Part shown: positions 15,857-25,391 of the stretch, in pieces | Layout of the letters: each line of letters opens with the position of its first letter | How positions within the stretch are numbered: the stretch's first letter is position 1 | Source: an uncultured Paracoccaceae bacterium | GTDB taxonomy: Bacteria; Pseudomonadota; Alphaproteobacteria; Rhodobacterales; Rhodobacteraceae | Direction: 5' to 3' | Assembly: GCA_938028765.1 (NCBI GenBank) | Contig: CALIZF010000019.1 | Location: 1-32,414 of the forward strand | Length of the DNA: 32,414 bases | Translations under genes and position numbers: made by a program | Notes under the pieces: generated by a model | The model's database searches: none | What the model was told of the DNA's origin: nothing | Seen by the model: the letters and a program-made list of their open reading frames with translations, nothing else

Positions 15857-15929
15857 CACCCGCAAGCGACGGGCAGGGGGGCGCGCCGGGTTGCGGCGTG
15901 CGGGCCTTCCCCCCCGGCGACAGACGGCC

Positions 15930-15954
15930 GCCGGGCGGCGACCGGCCGCCCGGC
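15930..15954. terminator. Bidirectional terminator-like hairpin between convergent genes
   Basis: GCCGGGCGGC (15930-15939) and GCCGCCCGGC (15945-15954) form a perfect 10-bp stem with a five-base loop, midway between the 5'-nucleotidase stop and the dnaB stop. There is no T-run on either strand, so it may act with Rho or as an RNA-stabilising end. Confidence 0.4.
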
Positions 15955-15962
15955 CCGCGCAC

Positions 15963-17447
15963 TCAGTAGCCCGCGCCGTCGTCCTGCCAGCTCTGCACAA
16001 GGTTTCCGAAACGGGTGAAGCGCGCCTCGAAGCTCAGCGCGACGCTGCCGATCGGGCCGTGGCGCTGCTTGCCGATGATGACCTCGGCCTTGCCGTGGAC
16101 CTGTTCCATGATCTGCTGCCACTTGGCCATCGCCTCGAGGTCGTGGTCCCCGGGCTTCTCGCGTTCCCGGTAGTATTCCTCGCGGAAGACGAACATCACC
16201 ACGTCGGCGTCCTGTTCGATCGACCCGGATTCCCGCAGGTCCGCCAGCTGTGGCCGCTTGTCGTCGCGCGCTTCGACCTGGCGCGACAGTTGCGACAGCG
16301 CGACCACGGGGATGTTCAGTTCCTTGGCGATGGCCTTCAGACCCTGGGTGATCTCGCTGACCTCGTTCACCCGGTTCTCCTTCGCGCTGCCCGCGCGCAG
16401 AAGCTGCAGGTAATCGACGAACAGCACGTCGAGCCCGTGCGTCCGCTTCAGCCGCCGGGCGCGCGCCGCCACCTGCGAAATCGGCAGGGCGGGCGTGTCG
16501 TCGATATAGAGCGGGCAGGATTCCAGCGCCTTGGCGGCTTCGAGGAAGCGGCGGAATTCGACCTCGGTCATGTCGCCGCGGCGGATCTGTTCCGAGGGCA
16601 CCTCGGAGGCCTCGGACAGGATTCGCGCGGCCAGCTGTTCGGCCGACATCTCGAGGCTGAAGAACCCGACGACACCGCCGTTCACCGTGCCTTCGGTCCC
16701 GTCCGGGCGCAGGCCCCGGCGGTAGGCGCGGGCGATGTTGAACGCGATGTTGGTGGCGAGCGATGTCTTGCCCATCGAGGGCCGGCCGGCGAGGATCAGA
16801 AGATCCGACGGATGCAGGCCGCCCAGCTTCTTGTCGAGGTCGGCAAGGCCCGTGGAAATCCCGGCAAGCCCGCCGTCGCGCCGGTAGGCGGCGTTGGCGA
16901 CATGGACCGCGGCGGTGACGGCGCGCAGGAACGACTGGAACCCCCGTTCCGTCGCCCCCTGTTCGCCAAGCTTGTAGAGCCGCTGTTCGGCCTCCGTGAT
17001 CTGGTCGGCCGGGTCGGAGGCCACCTCGACCTTGCCCGCGCGGCTCGCGATGTCGCGGCCGAGCGCGATCAGCTCGCGCCGCACCGCAAGGTCGTAGATC
17101 ATCTGCGCGAAGTCGCGCGCGGCATAGGCCGAAATCGCCGCACCCGCGATCCGCGCGAGGTAGGCCGGCCCGCCCAGCTCGCGCAGGCCCGGGTCGTCCT
17201 CGAAATAGGCCTTGAGCGTGACGGGCGAGGCGAGCTGGTTCTTCTGGATCCGCGCCGCGGCGACCTCGAAGATCCGCTGGTGGACGGGGTCGAAGAAATG
17301 CCCCGCCTTCACCAGCGACGCGATCCGGTCGTAGACGTCGTTGTTCGTCAGGATCGCGCCCAGCAGCTGCTGCTCGGCCTCGATGTTGTGGGGCAGCACC
17401 TCGTATGCCGGGCCGGCTGCCGCGCCGGGGGGCGTCAGTTCGTTCAT
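15963..17447 (-). CDS. dnaB: Replicative DNA helicase
   Basis: A 494-residue hexameric helicase that unwinds DNA ahead of the replication fork and binds primase and the loader. The N-terminal helical domain covers ~20-125 (HNIEAEQQLLGAIL, then NDVYDRI). A linker follows. The RecA-like domain has Walker A GRPSMGKTS (221-229), an FFSLEMSAEQLAARIL motif, Walker B DVLFVDYLQLL and QLSRQVEARDDKRPQLADLR with the arginine finger region. Full length, no intein. GGAAGAGG lies upstream of the ATG. It follows pyrE on the same strand with a 189-base gap in which I see no gene. Confidence 0.96.
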   Translation of the reverse strand: MNELTPPGAAAGPAYEVLPHNIEAEQQLLGAILTNNDVYDRIASLVKAGHFFDPVHQRIFEVAAARIQKNQLASPVTLKAYFEDDPGLRELGGPAYLARIAGAAISAYAARDFAQMIYDLAVRRELIALGRDIASRAGKVEVASDPADQITEAEQRLYKLGEQGATERGFQSFLRAVTAAVHVANAAYRRDGGLAGISTGLADLDKKLGGLHPSDLLILAGRPSMGKTSLATNIAFNIARAYRRGLRPDGTEGTVNGGVVGFFSLEMSAEQLAARILSEASEVPSEQIRRGDMTEVEFRRFLEAAKALESCPLYIDDTPALPISQVAARARRLKRTHGLDVLFVDYLQLLRAGSAKENRVNEVSEITQGLKAIAKELNIPVVALSQLSRQVEARDDKRPQLADLRESGSIEQDADVVMFVFREEYYREREKPGDHDLEAMAKWQQIMEQVHGKAEVIIGKQRHGPIGSVALSFEARFTRFGNLVQSWQDDGAGY

Positions 17448-17636
17448 GCCTGCCTCTTCCCGTTTCTTGCTGCGGACGGTCTGGCGGTCTTACAGGCCCG
17501 CGGCCGGGCTGCGCAATCTGGATATCTCAGTGGGCAGACCGGTGGATGCGGCCGCCATGCCTGCATCCTGCGGTCAAGCTGGGTGATGCGTCAAGATGTG
17601 GTGCGGCCGCGGCCGACGACTGCCCGGTGCCGCGGA

Positions 17637-18353
17637 TCAGCCCGCTCCGTTCACAGGGTTGCCCACAGGATTCTGCGGCACATGCCCGCGTGCCGCCCGC
17701 CAGCCCGAGGGATCGTTCAGGAAACGTTCCACCTCGGCCAGGGTCGCGGCGTCGAACCGCTCGTGCGCCTTCGCCTCGGCCAGCACGTCCCACCAGGTGG
17801 CCAGAGCATGCAGCGTGACGCCGGCCGCGGTCAGCCGCGCGATACCCTCGGGGAAGATGCCGTAATGGAAGACCACGGCGGTATGCGCGCAGGTCGCCCC
17901 GGTTTCGCGGATCGCCTCGACGAAGCTCAGCTTCGATCCGCCGTCGGTCGCCAGATCCTCGACCAGAAGGGCGCGCATCCCCGGCTCCATCACGCCCTCG
18001 ATCCGGGCGTTGCGGCCATGGCCCTTGGGCTTCTTGCGCACATAGGTCATCGGCAGCGCCAGCCGCTCGGCGATCAGGGCGGCGAAGGGGATGCCGGCCG
18101 TCTCGCCCCCCGCTACGGTGTCGAAGGCCTCGAAGCCCGCATCGCGCAGGACGGTGGCGGCGAGGAAGTCCATCGCGGCCGACCGCACGCGCGGGAACGA
18201 GATCAGCCGGCGGCAATCGACATAGACCGGCGAGGGGGCGCCCGAGGCGAAGACGAAGGGCGTCGCGGCGTTGAAGTGAACCGCGCCGACCTCCCACAGC
18301 ATCCGGGCGGTCAGGCGGGCGATCTCGGCCCTGGGCGGGGCGGCGGGTGTCAC
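17637..18353 (-). CDS. pyrE: Orotate phosphoribosyltransferase
   Basis: A 238-residue enzyme that joins orotate and PRPP to form orotidine monophosphate in pyrimidine synthesis. It carries [16 protein letters not shown], a [14 protein letters not shown] substrate block, [17 protein letters not shown] (the mobile catalytic loop with lysines) and the PRPP motif [14 protein letters not shown]. The start is set at GTG 18353 because AAGGAGA lies six bases upstream; the longer frame adds only an Arg/Pro-rich run. The PRPP loop has D-G-G where most family members have T-G-G. It is downstream of pyrC. Confidence 0.93.
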   Translation of the reverse strand: MTPAAPPRAEIARLTARMLWEVGAVHFNAATPFVFASGAPSPVYVDCRRLISFPRVRSAAMDFLAATVLRDAGFEAFDTVAGGETAGIPFAALIAERLALPMTYVRKKPKGHGRNARIEGVMEPGMRALLVEDLATDGGSKLSFVEAIRETGATCAHTAVVFHYGIFPEGIARLTAAGVTLHALATWWDVLAEAKAHERFDAATLAEVERFLNDPSGWRAARGHVPQNPVGNPVNGAG

Positions 18354-18571
18354 GGGGCGTCTCCTTCCGGGGCGGGGGCGGCGGCCCGGCCTGCGCACAG
18401 GCGGACAGCGGCCGCGGGGTTGACGGCGGCGGCCGTCGCGTTGAGCCGCGCGACCCTGCCGCGCGGCGCGGCAGCCCCGGCCCGCGCGGCGGCCCGCACC
18501 GGACGCGGGGTCGCGGCCGGTCGCGCGCCCGAAGGGTGGGCAGGCGGCGCGCCGGAGGTGCGGCCGGTCAC
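18350..18571 (-). CDS. Possible small ORF linking pyrC and pyrE
   Basis: A 73-codon GTG-started frame that exactly fills the pyrC-pyrE gap. Its GTG overlaps the pyrC stop as GTGA, and its TGA overlaps the pyrE GTG as GTGA. The product would be Ala/Pro/Arg-rich (begins [15 protein letters not shown], ends APAPEGDAP) with no recognised domain. The pyrE ribosome-binding site lies in its last codons. It may be a real small protein, a coupling leader, or a frame left open by GC content. Confidence 0.3.
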   Translation of the reverse strand: MTGRTSGAPPAHPSGARPAATPRPVRAAARAGAAAPRGRVARLNATAAAVNPAAAVRLCAGRAAAPAPEGDAP

Positions 18572-19611
18572 GCCGCGTCCCCGGTCACGTGCCAGCCGAG
18601 CGGGATCATCGGGTCGAACAGCGTCACCGGGCCGCCGGGACCGTCGAGCTTCGCAGGCAGCCCCGCGGGCGCGCCGCGGGCGAGCGTGATCGTGCCCGCG
18701 TTCGGCGGCAGGCGGTAGAAGGCGGCGCCGTGCAGGCTGGTGAACCCCTCCAGCTGGTCGAGCGCCCCGGCCGCCTCGAACACGGTCGCAAGAAGCGGGA
18801 TCGCATGGGTTGCGGTGAAACAGCCCGCGCAGCCGCAGGCCTGTTCCTTCAGGCGGTCCGGGTGCGGCGCCGAATCGGTGCCGAGGAAGAACCGCGCGTC
18901 GCCCGACGTGGCCGCTGCGACCAGCGCCTGGCGGTGCGTCTCGCGCTTGGCGACCGGCAGGCAGTAGTAATGCGGCCGGATGCCGCCGGCGAGGATGTGG
19001 TTGCGGTTCAGGACCAGATGGTGCGCCGTGATCGTGCCCGCGATGTCGCCGCCCGCGCGCACATAGGCCACGCCTTCGGCGGTCGTGACGTGTTCCAGCA
19101 CCACGCGCAGGCCGGGCACGGCGCGGCGCAGGGGGTCGAGCACGCGGTCGAGGAACACCGCCTCGCGGTCGAAGATGTCCACGTCCGGGTCGGTGACCTC
19201 GCCGTGGACGCAGAGCGGCACGCCGGCCTCCGCCATCGCCTCGAGCACCGGGCGCACGCGGTCGATGGCGCGCACCCCGGCCTGGCTGTTGGTGGTCGCC
19301 CCGGCGGGGTAGAGCTTCACCGCCGTCACGATGCCGGCGGCATGGGCCGCAACGACTTCGGCAGGGTCGGTCGTCTCGGTCAGGTAGAGCGTCATCAGCG
19401 GACGGAACCCGCTGGCGGGCGGCAACGCGGCGCGGATCCGGTCGCGGTAGGCGGCGGCATCCGCCCCGGTCACCACCGGCGGCACGAGGTTCGGCATCAC
19501 CAGCGCCCGCGCGAAATGCCGGGCGCTTTCGGGCGCCACGAGCGCCAGCATCGGCCCGTCGCGCAGGTGCAGGTGGAAGTCGTCGGGGGCGCGGATGGTG
19601 CGGCGGTCCAT
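18568..19611 (-). CDS. pyrC: Dihydroorotase
   Basis: A 347-residue zinc amidohydrolase (class II, E. coli-like) that cyclises carbamoyl aspartate to dihydroorotate. All metal and catalytic residues are visible: H13 and H15 in DFHLHLRDG, the carbamylated lysine K99 in [15 protein letters not shown]136 in CVHGEV, H174 in LEHVTT and catalytic D246 in GTDSAPH. They sit at E. coli positions (16, 18, 102, 139, 177, 250) shifted by 3-4. The substrate-binding motif [18 protein letters not shown] is also intact. It starts the minus-strand pyrC-pyrE-dnaB run and is divergent from the hydrolase gene at 19927. Confidence 0.95.
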   Translation of the reverse strand: MDRRTIRAPDDFHLHLRDGPMLALVAPESARHFARALVMPNLVPPVVTGADAAAYRDRIRAALPPASGFRPLMTLYLTETTDPAEVVAAHAAGIVTAVKLYPAGATTNSQAGVRAIDRVRPVLEAMAEAGVPLCVHGEVTDPDVDIFDREAVFLDRVLDPLRRAVPGLRVVLEHVTTAEGVAYVRAGGDIAGTITAHHLVLNRNHILAGGIRPHYYCLPVAKRETHRQALVAAATSGDARFFLGTDSAPHPDRLKEQACGCAGCFTATHAIPLLATVFEAAGALDQLEGFTSLHGAAFYRLPPNAGTITLARGAPAGLPAKLDGPGGPVTLFDPMIPLGWHVTGDAA

Positions 19612-19926
19612 GCCGCAGGCCCTAGCGCGACCGGCGCGCGGGTTCCAGCGGGATCGTGAATGGTCCGGGGGGGCGCCGGTCCCGCCGACAGGGCGCGGGG
19701 CGGTCCTGCCGCCGGCGCCCGCGCCGGCCTCGCGTCGCCCCTGTCCCGGGAAGAGGCGGAACCACCTCGCGACGCAGATCGCGTCGGCATCGCTTGCCGC
19801 GCTGCATCCCTGCCCTTCCGGTCGCGGCCGATGTCGCGGGCGGCGCGCGGGGCGGCGCAAACGGCCGCGACCGGGCGCGCAGCGGCGGGCGTCATGGCCG
19901 GGCGGGCGGGGTGCGAGGGGCAGGCC
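19612..19926. other. Divergent intergenic region, pyrC / CocE-type hydrolase
   Basis: 315 bases with no convincing gene; open frames in it are Arg/Pro-rich artefacts. It should hold promoters for both directions, but no clear -35/-10 pair is visible. A 6-bp inverted repeat CGACGC-agatc-GCGTCG lies at 19770-19786. Confidence 0.5.
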
Positions 19927-21912
19927 ATGCGCATCGTGACGGAGTTTCCCCATGCGATCGCAGAGGTGCCGCACCTCACCATCCCGATGCCCGACGGGGT
20001 GCGCCTCGCCGCGCGGCTGTGGCGGCCAGCCGGTGCCGGGCGCGTGCCCTGCATCCTCGAGATGATCCCCTACCGCAAGCGCGACGGCACCGCGGCGCGC
20101 GATGCGCTGATGCATCCCTGGTTCGCCGGTCACGGTTATGCCGCGCTGCGGGTGGACCTGCGCGGGTCGGGCGACAGCGAGGGCGTGCTGACCGACGAAT
20201 ACACCGCGCAGGAACTGGCCGACGCCTGCGCCGTCATCGCCTGGGCCGCGGCGCAGGACTGGTGCGATGGCGCTGTTGGGATGATGGGCAAGTCTTGGGG
20301 CGGGTTCAACTGCCTGCAGGTGGCGGCCCTGCGCCCGCCCGCGCTGCGCGCGGTGATCAGCGTCTGCGGCACCACCGACCGCTTTGCGGACGACATCCAT
20401 TTCAAGGGCGGCTGCCTGATGGGCGAGAATGCGGGCTGGGGGGCGGTGATGCTGTCCTATTCCTCGCGCCCCGCCGATCCGCTGCTGCGGCCCGACTGGC
20501 GGGCGGACTGGCTGGCGCGGCTGGCGGCCGACGTGCCGCTGGCCCCCCGGTGGGCAGGGCACCCGGCACGCGACGGCTACTGGCGGCACGGGTCGGTCTG
20601 CGAGGACTGGGGCGCCATCGTCGCGCCGGTGCTGGCGGTCGGGGGGTGGGCGGACGGCTACCGCAACACGCCTTTCGCGCTGGTGCGCAACCTGCGGACG
20701 CCGGCGCAGGCGGTGGTGGGGCCCTGGGGGCACCAGTATCCGCACGAGGGCGTGCCCGGGCCCGCGGCGGGGTTCCTGCAGATCGCCCGCCGCTGGTGGG
20801 ACCGCTGGCTGAAGGGCGCGGCCAACGGGGCCGAGGCCGACGCGCCCTTTCGCCTCTACGTCCAGGACAGCGCGCCCCCCGACGCTTGCGCGGCGCATCG
20901 GCCGGGCCGGTGGCTGGCGCTGCCGGCGGTGGCCGAAGGCGGTGGCCATGCGCTGGCGCTGTCGCCCGGCGGGGTGCTGGGCGGTGCCGGGGGCGCGCTG
21001 GCCGCGGCGGTGGCAACGCCGCAGGACCACGGCCTGATGGCGGGGGAGTATTTCCCGATGGGGGCCGACGGCGAGATGCCGTGCGATCAGCGGGCGGACG
21101 ACGCGCTGGCGGTCTGCTTTGACGCGCCACCCGTGGCGGCGGCGGTCGATCTGATCGGGCGGGCGGTTTTGCGGCTGCGGCTGCGGTGCGACCGGCCGCG
21201 GGCGTTCCTCGTCGCGCGGCTGTGCGACGTCGCCCCGGACGGCGCCTCGCTTCTCGTTGCGCACGGGATGCTGAACCTCTGCCACCGCAGCGATATGGCC
21301 GATCCGGCGCCGGCGCCCCCGGGCGACGCCTTCGATGTGGCGATCGCGCTCGACTGGATGGCGCATCGGCTCGCCCCCGGCCACCGGCTGCGGCTGGCGC
21401 TGGCGACCAGCTGCTGGCCGTTCCTGTGGCCCTCGCCCGAGGCCGCGACGGTCACGGTGCTCGAGGGGTGGCTGGACCTTCCCGCCGATCCCGGCCCGGC
21501 CGCTGTCTGGTCGCCGCCCGAACCCGAAGGCGCGGCCCCCTGGGCGCACCGCAAGCTGGGGCCCGACCGCGCCACCCGCCGGATCGAGCGCGACCTGATC
21601 GCCGGCACCGTGACGCTGACGGTCGAGGGCGAGACCGGCGACCGCGAAGATGCGGCGCATGGCCTTGTCACCGGCGCGTCGCTGAAGGAGCGCTGGACGA
21701 TCCACCCCGGCGACCCGCTGTCGGCGGCGGCCCGGATCGTCTTGGAACAGCGGCTGTCGCGCGGGGACTGGCGGGTGCGCACGCGGGCCGAAACCGCGAT
21801 GACCGCGACGTCGGCCGAGTTCGTGATTCGCTCGCGCCTGACGGCGTGGGACGGCGACGCGCAGGTGTTCGACCGGCAGGACGAGGACCGGATCCCGCGC
21901 GCCTTCGGATGA
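19927..21912 (+). CDS. CocE/NonD-family serine hydrolase (X-Pro dipeptidyl-peptidase S15-like)
   Basis: A 661-residue alpha/beta hydrolase of the CocE/NonD family (cocaine esterase, alpha-amino-acid ester hydrolase, glutaryl-7-ACA acylase, X-Pro peptidase relatives). The nucleophile is S123 in GKSWGGF. The catalytic acid is D243 in [10 protein letters not shown] and the histidine H269 in [22 protein letters not shown] (76-86) precedes the nucleophile. The C-terminal jelly-roll domain (about 335-560) and an extra C-terminal extension follow. No signal peptide is visible, so it is probably cytoplasmic. GAGGGGCAG precedes the ATG at 19927; an ATG at 19893 is possible. It directly precedes a peptide-type ABC importer, whose imported compound it may hydrolyse. 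Confidence 0.88.
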   Translation: MRIVTEFPHAIAEVPHLTIPMPDGVRLAARLWRPAGAGRVPCILEMIPYRKRDGTAARDALMHPWFAGHGYAALRVDLRGSGDSEGVLTDEYTAQELADACAVIAWAAAQDWCDGAVGMMGKSWGGFNCLQVAALRPPALRAVISVCGTTDRFADDIHFKGGCLMGENAGWGAVMLSYSSRPADPLLRPDWRADWLARLAADVPLAPRWAGHPARDGYWRHGSVCEDWGAIVAPVLAVGGWADGYRNTPFALVRNLRTPAQAVVGPWGHQYPHEGVPGPAAGFLQIARRWWDRWLKGAANGAEADAPFRLYVQDSAPPDACAAHRPGRWLALPAVAEGGGHALALSPGGVLGGAGGALAAAVATPQDHGLMAGEYFPMGADGEMPCDQRADDALAVCFDAPPVAAAVDLIGRAVLRLRLRCDRPRAFLVARLCDVAPDGASLLVAHGMLNLCHRSDMADPAPAPPGDAFDVAIALDWMAHRLAPGHRLRLALATSCWPFLWPSPEAATVTVLEGWLDLPADPGPAAVWSPPEPEGAAPWAHRKLGPDRATRRIERDLIAGTVTLTVEGETGDREDAAHGLVTGASLKERWTIHPGDPLSAAARIVLEQRLSRGDWRVRTRAETAMTATSAEFVIRSRLTAWDGDAQVFDRQDEDRIPRAFG

Positions 21913-21959
21913 GGACGTTCATGAAACGGTTGCCGTCCCGGCGCTACCAACGTTATTGA
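21909..21959 (+). CDS. Possible 16-codon basic peptide ORF
   Basis: ATG overlaps the hydrolase stop (ATGA) and encodes [16 protein letters not shown] followed by TGA, 57 bases before the binding-protein ATG. Seven of 16 residues are Arg or Lys. No ribosome-binding site of its own is evident, though coupling could supply initiation. It may be chance; it is listed because this part of the gap is otherwise unexplained. Confidence 0.15.
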   Translation: MRTFMKRLPSRRYQRY

Positions 21960-22016
21960 GGCTGCAATCAACAAAAACGCCCGTCGATCCGGCGGGTGCA
22001 GGGAAGGGAGAAACCG

Positions 22017-23603
22017 ATGTCCGACGAACTGCGCCATTACCTTGGCCTGACGGTGCTGGGCCGGATGCCCCGCCGGGCCTTCCTCGGCCGCGCTGCGGCG
22101 CTCGGCCTGACGGCGGCTGCGGCGAACGCGATGCTGGCCTCGGCGGTGCGCGCGGCCGGGCCGGTCCGGGGCGGCACCCTGAAGCTGGGCATGCAGGGGG
22201 GCGAGTCGACCAACAGCCTCGACCCCGCACTGGCGGCCAGCCAGGTGCCCTATTCCATCCTCTTCTCGATCGGCGAGCCGCTGGTCGAGGTGAACCCCGA
22301 CGGCAGCCTCGAGATGCGGGTCGCCGAAGCGGTCGAGCCGACGCCGGACGCAAGGACCTGGATGTTCCGCATCCGCAAGGGCATCACTTTCCACAACGGC
22401 AAGCCGCTGACGGCCGAGGACGTGCTGGCGACGCTGCAACGCCATTCGGACGAGAACGCGAAGTCCGGCGCGCTCGGCATCATGCGCGGGATCGAGTCGA
22501 TGCGGGTGGACGGCGACATGGTGGCGGTGACGCTGACCACGCCGAACGCCGACCTGCCCTACCTGATGGCCGACTACCACCTGATGATCCAGCCGGACGG
22601 CGGGCGCGACAACCCCGCGTCGGGGATCATGTCGGGCCCCTACATCATGGAGGTGAACGAACCCGGCGTGCGGCACGTGATGCGGCGCAACCCCGACTAC
22701 TGGGATTCCAGCCGGGGCCACGTCGATGCGGTGGAACTGACGGTGATCAACGACCCGACCGCGCGCATGGCCGCGCTGCAATCGGGCCAGGTTCATATCG
22801 TGAACCGGGTGGAACCGCGGACGGCCGGCCTGCTGGCCCGCACGCCGGGGGTCACGGTGGCCAACGCCGGCGGGCGCGGGCACTATGTCTTCATCATGCA
22901 CTGCAACACCGCGCCGTTCGACAACAACGACCTGCGGCTGGCGCTGAAATACGCCATCGACCGGCAGGAGATGGTCGAGAAGATCCTCGCAGGCTACGGC
23001 ACCATCGGGAACGACATCCCGATCAACGCGGCCTATCCGCTGTTCGACGACAGCTTGCCGCAGCGCGTCTACGATCCCGACAAGGCGGCGTTCCACTACA
23101 AAAAATCCGGCCACGACGGCACGCCGATCCTGCTGCGCACCTCGGAGGTGGCCTTCCCCGGCGCGATCGACGCGGCACAGCTCTTCCAGCAGTCGGCCGC
23201 CAGGGCCGGCATCCCGATGGAGATCAAGCGCGAACCCGGCGACGGCTACTGGTCCGAGGTCTGGAACAAGCAGCCCTTCTGCGCCTCCTACTGGGGCGGG
23301 CGGCCGGTGCAGGACCAGATGTATTCCACGGCCTACCTCAGCACGGCCGACTGGAACGACACCCGGTTCTTCAATGCGCGGTTCGACGAATTGCTGCTCG
23401 CCGCGCGGGCCGAGCTCGACCAGGCCAAGCGGAAGGGGATGTATGCCGAGATGGCGCGCATCCTGCACGACGAGGGCGGGCTGATCTGCCCGATGTTCAA
23501 CGACTTCATCGACGCCCACGGGCCGGCCGTGCAGGGCTTCGTCGCCGACCCCTCGGGCGAGATGATGAGCGGCCTTGCCGCCGTCAAGTGCTGGCTGGCC
23601 TGA
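22017..23603 (+). CDS. Peptide/nickel-type ABC transporter substrate-binding protein, Tat-exported
   Basis: A 528-residue periplasmic solute-binding protein (family 5, DppA/OppA-like). The N-terminus carries a twin-arginine signal (MPRRAFLGRAAALG at 17-30) followed by an Ala-rich hydrophobic stretch and likely cleavage near AVRAA, about 45. Family features include GGTLKLGMQG, LDPALAASQVPYSILFSIGEPLVE (as the usual D-P..... Y...L.E.L block), FRIRKGITFHNGKPLTAEDV and SGPYIM. GAAGGGAG lies 7 bases before the ATG. Tat export implies the protein folds in the cytoplasm first, unusual but known for this family. It starts the transporter genes of this cluster, 104 bases after the hydrolase. Confidence 0.92.
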   Translation: MSDELRHYLGLTVLGRMPRRAFLGRAAALGLTAAAANAMLASAVRAAGPVRGGTLKLGMQGGESTNSLDPALAASQVPYSILFSIGEPLVEVNPDGSLEMRVAEAVEPTPDARTWMFRIRKGITFHNGKPLTAEDVLATLQRHSDENAKSGALGIMRGIESMRVDGDMVAVTLTTPNADLPYLMADYHLMIQPDGGRDNPASGIMSGPYIMEVNEPGVRHVMRRNPDYWDSSRGHVDAVELTVINDPTARMAALQSGQVHIVNRVEPRTAGLLARTPGVTVANAGGRGHYVFIMHCNTAPFDNNDLRLALKYAIDRQEMVEKILAGYGTIGNDIPINAAYPLFDDSLPQRVYDPDKAAFHYKKSGHDGTPILLRTSEVAFPGAIDAAQLFQQSAARAGIPMEIKREPGDGYWSEVWNKQPFCASYWGGRPVQDQMYSTAYLSTADWNDTRFFNARFDELLLAARAELDQAKRKGMYAEMARILHDEGGLICPMFNDFIDAHGPAVQGFVADPSGEMMSGLAAVKCWLA

Positions 23604-23613
23604 CGCGGCGCGC

Positions 23614-24579
23614 ATGACGGCGGTGCACCCCGTCGTGCGCCTTCTGGCCCAACGCATCGCGTTGGGCCTAGTCCTTCTCTGGGCGGCCTCGGTGCTGATC
23701 TTCGTAGGTACCGAGATCCTGCCGGGGGACGTCGCGCAATCGATCCTCGGGCAGGCCGCGACGCCGCAGGCGCTGGCCAACCTGCGGGCGGACATGGGCC
23801 TCGACCGGCCGCCGCTGGAACGGTATCTGTCCTGGCTCGGCGGCGCGGTGCGGGGCGATCTGGGCACCGCGCTGTCGAACGGGCAGGACATCGCCCGCGC
23901 GATGGGGCAGCGGCTGTCGAACACGCTGTTCCTTGCGTTCTGGGCGGCGGTGGTGGCGGTGCCGCTCGCCATCCTCCTCGGCCTGGTCGCGGTGCGCTAC
24001 CGCGGGCGCTGGCCGGACCGGCTGATCTCGGGCGTGACGCTGGCCACGATCTCGATCCCCGAGTTCCTGCTCGGCTACATCGTCATCTTCTTCCTCGCGG
24101 TCGAGTTCCGGCTGTTCCCCTCGGTCGCCACGATCCATTCGGGCATGTCGCTGGCCGACCGGCTGAACGTGATCGTCCTGCCGGCGCTGGTCCTCGTGCT
24201 GACCGTGCTCGGGCACATGATGCGGATGACGCGGGCGGCGATCCTGAACGTCATGCAATCGGCCTACATCGAGACCGCAGAGCTGAAGGGCCTGCCGCCC
24301 TTCGCGGTGATCGCGCGGCACGCCTTTCCGAACGCGATCGCGCCGGTTGTGAACGTGGTGATGATCAACCTCGCCTACCTCGTCGTCGGCGTCGTGGTGG
24401 TCGAGGTGGTGTTCGTCTTTCCCGGCATGGGCCAGTATCTGGTGGATCACGTCTCCAAGCGCGACGTGCCGGTGGTGCAGGCCTGCGGCCTCGTGTTCGC
24501 GACGGTCTACATCGGCCTCAACCTGCTGGCCGACGTCATCGCGATTCTCGCCAACCCGCGCCTGAGGCACCCGAAATGA
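23614..24579 (+). CDS. Peptide-type ABC permease (DppB-like)
   Basis: A 321-residue inner-membrane permease, first of the pair. The N-terminus has the standard RLLAQRIALGLVLLWAASVLIF helix followed by LPGDVAQSILG. The mid-part has DMGLDRPPLERYLSWLGGAVRGDLGTAL. The cytoplasmic EAA-type loop is YIETAELKGLPPFAVIARHAFPNAIAPV (near 215-243). Six membrane helices are expected. It starts 10 bases after the binding-protein stop and overlaps the next permease as ATGA, so it is part of one operon. Confidence 0.92.
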   Translation: MTAVHPVVRLLAQRIALGLVLLWAASVLIFVGTEILPGDVAQSILGQAATPQALANLRADMGLDRPPLERYLSWLGGAVRGDLGTALSNGQDIARAMGQRLSNTLFLAFWAAVVAVPLAILLGLVAVRYRGRWPDRLISGVTLATISIPEFLLGYIVIFFLAVEFRLFPSVATIHSGMSLADRLNVIVLPALVLVLTVLGHMMRMTRAAILNVMQSAYIETAELKGLPPFAVIARHAFPNAIAPVVNVVMINLAYLVVGVVVVEVVFVFPGMGQYLVDHVSKRDVPVVQACGLVFATVYIGLNLLADVIAILANPRLRHPK

Positions 24580-25391
24580 GGATGCCGCTGTCCGCCGCGA
24601 TCGGCCTTTTCATGACCGCGCTGTTCTTCGCCGCCGCGATCCTCGCGCCCCTGATCGCGCCCTACGGCATGGCCGAGATCGTCGGGCAGGTGTGGGAGCC
24701 GATGAGCCGCGACCACTGGCTGGGCACCGACAACATCGGGCGCGATCTTCTCACCCGGATGATCTACGGCGGGCGGACGACGATCTTCGTGGCGACCGCA
24801 GCCACGCTTCTGTCCTTCTCGCTCGGGTCGTTCCTCGGGTTCACGGCTGCGGTGGCGGGGGGCTGGGTCGATCAGGTGCTATCGCGCTTCGTCGACCTGA
24901 TGATGTCGATCCCCTCGCTGATCTTCGCGCTGGTCGTGCTGTCGGTCATGCCGGTGACGCTGCCGGTGCTGATCGCGGTCATGGGTCTTCTCGACGCCAC
25001 GCGGGTGTTCCGCCTGTCGCGCGCCGTGGCGGTGGACATCACCGTGATGGACTATGTCGAGGCCGCCCGCCTGCGCGGCGAGGGGCGCGGCTGGATCATC
25101 TTCCGCGAGATCCTGCCCAACGCGCTGTCGCCGCTGGTGGCCGAGATGGGGCTGCGGTTCATCTTCATGGTGCTGTTCATCTCGACCCTGTCGTTCCTCG
25201 GCCTCGGGGTGCAGCCGCCGCTGGCCGACTGGGGCGCCATCGTGAAGGAGAACCGCGAAGGCATCGTCTACGGCATCCCCGCCGCGCTGGTTCCGGCGGT
25301 GGCGATCGCGGCGCTGGCGATCTCGGTCAACCTCGTCGCCGACTGGATCCTGAACCGCACGGCAAGCCTGAAGGGGGGCCGCGGTGACTGA
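24576..25391 (+). CDS. Peptide-type ABC permease (DppC-like)
   Basis: A 271-residue inner-membrane permease, second of the pair. The N-terminal helix is followed by APLIAPYG and the family motif HWLGTDNIGRDLLTRMIYGGR (47-67). The EAA-like loop is YVEAARLRGEGRGWIIFREILPNALSPLV. The C-terminus has LSFLGLGVQPPLADWGAIV. All are typical of DppC proteins. It overlaps the upstream permease by four bases and the ATPase gene by eight. Confidence 0.92.
   Translation: MRMPLSAAIGLFMTALFFAAAILAPLIAPYGMAEIVGQVWEPMSRDHWLGTDNIGRDLLTRMIYGGRTTIFVATAATLLSFSLGSFLGFTAAVAGGWVDQVLSRFVDLMMSIPSLIFALVVLSVMPVTLPVLIAVMGLLDATRVFRLSRAVAVDITVMDYVEAARLRGEGRGWIIFREILPNALSPLVAEMGLRFIFMVLFISTLSFLGLGVQPPLADWGAIVKENREGIVYGIPAALVPAVAIAALAISVNLVADWILNRTASLKGGRGD

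Noticed and set aside
19770..19786. Inverted repeat CGACGC-agatc-GCGTCG as an operator
   Set aside because: Six-base GC-rich arms are expected by chance at this base composition and no promoter elements flank it; mentioned only in the intergenic note.
18568..21705. A 1045-codon minus-strand frame that ends with the pyrC sequence
   Set aside because: Only the last 347 codons are protein-like and match dihydroorotase; the rest is antisense to the CocE-type hydrolase, so pyrC starts at 19611.
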